Assembly: GCA_937898265.1 (NCBI GenBank)
Contig: CALEJM010000188.1
Coordinates: forward strand, 1-5,946
DNA: 5,946 nt
Direction of reading: 5' to 3'
Source of the DNA: an uncultured Porphyromonadaceae bacterium
GTDB lineage: Bacteria > Bacteroidota > Bacteroidia > Bacteroidales > Paludibacteraceae
Positions within the stretch are counted from its first letter, which is position 1. Each line of letters starts with the position of its first letter. A program made the position numbers and the translations under genes. Shown piece by piece: positions 5,378 to 5,946 of the stretch. The notes under the pieces were generated by a model that searched no databases, was not told the DNA's origin, and worked only from the letters and a program-made list of their open reading frames with translations.

Positions 5378-5946
5378 ATGGAACAAGCAAAACAACATAT
5401 CATCGTAGTGGGCGGCGGTCCTGCAGGCATCATAGCCTCAGCACAATTGGCACAAAACCACCGCGTCACACTGCTTGAGAAAGAAAGCTCACTCTGCAAC
5501 AACATCAGCAATAAATACAAACTCTTTCCAAACTTTGCCGACGCTGGCGAGGTTGCCAACGAGTTGATAGAAAAGACCAAACACGAAAATATCAACGTAC
5601 GCACCTCTGCCGAAGTCAGCAGTCTCACCCGAAAGGGTGAAAACTGGGAGGTAGTGGTTAACGGCGAGACACTCACAGCCGATGCCGTTGTAGTAGCCAC
5701 AGGCTACGACATGTTCGATGCCCACAGAAAAGAGGAATTGGGCTACGGCATCTACCCTGGTGTCATCACTTCACTTGAATTGGAGGCAATGATGAAGAAC
5801 GGCGACCTCAAGACGCGCTTCGGCGACAACCCACGCCGCATCACATTCCTTCAATGTGTAGGTTCCCGCGATGCAAAAATCGGTAATCATTATTGCTCCA
5901 AACTCTGCTGCGTCACCGCTGTAAAACAGGCTGTTGAAGTAAGCAA
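5378..5946 (+). CDS. hdrA: HdrA-like FAD-binding subunit (N-terminal part)
   Basis: The ATG lies 3 bases after the hdrB stop codon, and the frame is open for 189 codons to the window edge, so the gene is cut by the window and not shown to be broken. Residues 8-17 (IIVVGGGPAG) are the dinucleotide-binding Rossmann loop, with Glu34 as the likely ribose ligand and VVATGY (105-110) as the second FAD motif. FLQCVGSRD (157-165) and YCSKLCC (172-178) are hallmark HdrA/QmoA motifs. HdrA takes electrons from a donor through FAD and iron-sulfur clusters and can bifurcate them. Two usual features are missing. There is no N-terminal extension before the Rossmann loop. After Glu34 the common LGG-type sequence reads LCNNIS, and the FPTNDCSxC-type segment reads FPNFADA, without cysteines. 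A QmoA-like or shortened HdrA is likely. Downstream partners (for example MvhD) are out of view. Confidence 0.85.
   Translation, partial: MEQAKQHIIVVGGGPAGIIASAQLAQNHRVTLLEKESSLCNNISNKYKLFPNFADAGEVANELIEKTKHENINVRTSAEVSSLTRKGENWEVVVNGETLTADAVVVATGYDMFDAHRKEELGYGIYPGVITSLELEAMMKNGDLKTRFGDNPRRITFLQCVGSRDAKIGNHYCSKLCCVTAVKQAVEVS

Noticed and set aside
5378..5946. Truncated or pseudogene HdrA
   Set aside because: The frame is open to the last base of the window, so the missing part is an effect of the window edge and not of decay.

Overview
The window looks like chromosomal DNA of a gut-type member of the Bacteroidota (order Bacteroidales, possibly a Prevotella-like or Alistipes/Odoribacter-like lineage; the genus cannot be fixed from the sequence). 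Three things support this. The promoter elements match the Bacteroidota pattern TTTG-N19-21-TAnnTTTG. Start codons lie in A-rich contexts without convincing Shine-Dalgarno sequences. Both the secreted jelly-roll protein and the enzyme set are typical of the phylum.

Layout. Positions 1-589 (minus strand) hold the start of a secreted protein with a signal peptide and a MAM/choice-of-anchor-J-like domain, cut by the left edge. Positions 590-1005 are a divergent intergenic region. It holds a good promoter for the minus-strand gene, a -7 box for the rightward genes, and a structured leader that may encode a 14-residue, two-cysteine peptide. From 1006 to the right edge, five plus-strand genes follow in one direction: an alpha-oxoamine synthase (PLP acyltransferase), a zinc-ribbon threonine-synthase-fold enzyme best read as cysteate synthase, and HdrC-, HdrB- and HdrA-like redox subunits. 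The last is cut by the right edge. An 89-base gap with a long stem-loop separates the first pair from the hdr genes.

How they may work together. The two PLP enzymes, 4 bases apart, fit the first two steps of sulfonolipid (capnine/sulfobacin) synthesis: O-phosphoserine + sulfite to cysteate, then cysteate + long-chain acyl thioester to 3-ketocapnine with loss of CO2. The 3-ketocapnine reductase is not in the window. The HdrCBA-like set is a predicted iron-sulfur/flavin electron-transfer module. Its position directly behind a sulfite-consuming pathway suggests, without proving, that it handles thiol/disulfide or sulfur-species redox chemistry linked to sulfonolipid synthesis. The HdrB-like subunit has lost two of the five cysteines of its first CCG motif, and the HdrA-like subunit has lost usual N-terminal features, so this is not a standard methanogen-type heterodisulfide reductase.

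No tRNA, rRNA, CRISPR array, insertion sequence or integrase was seen.
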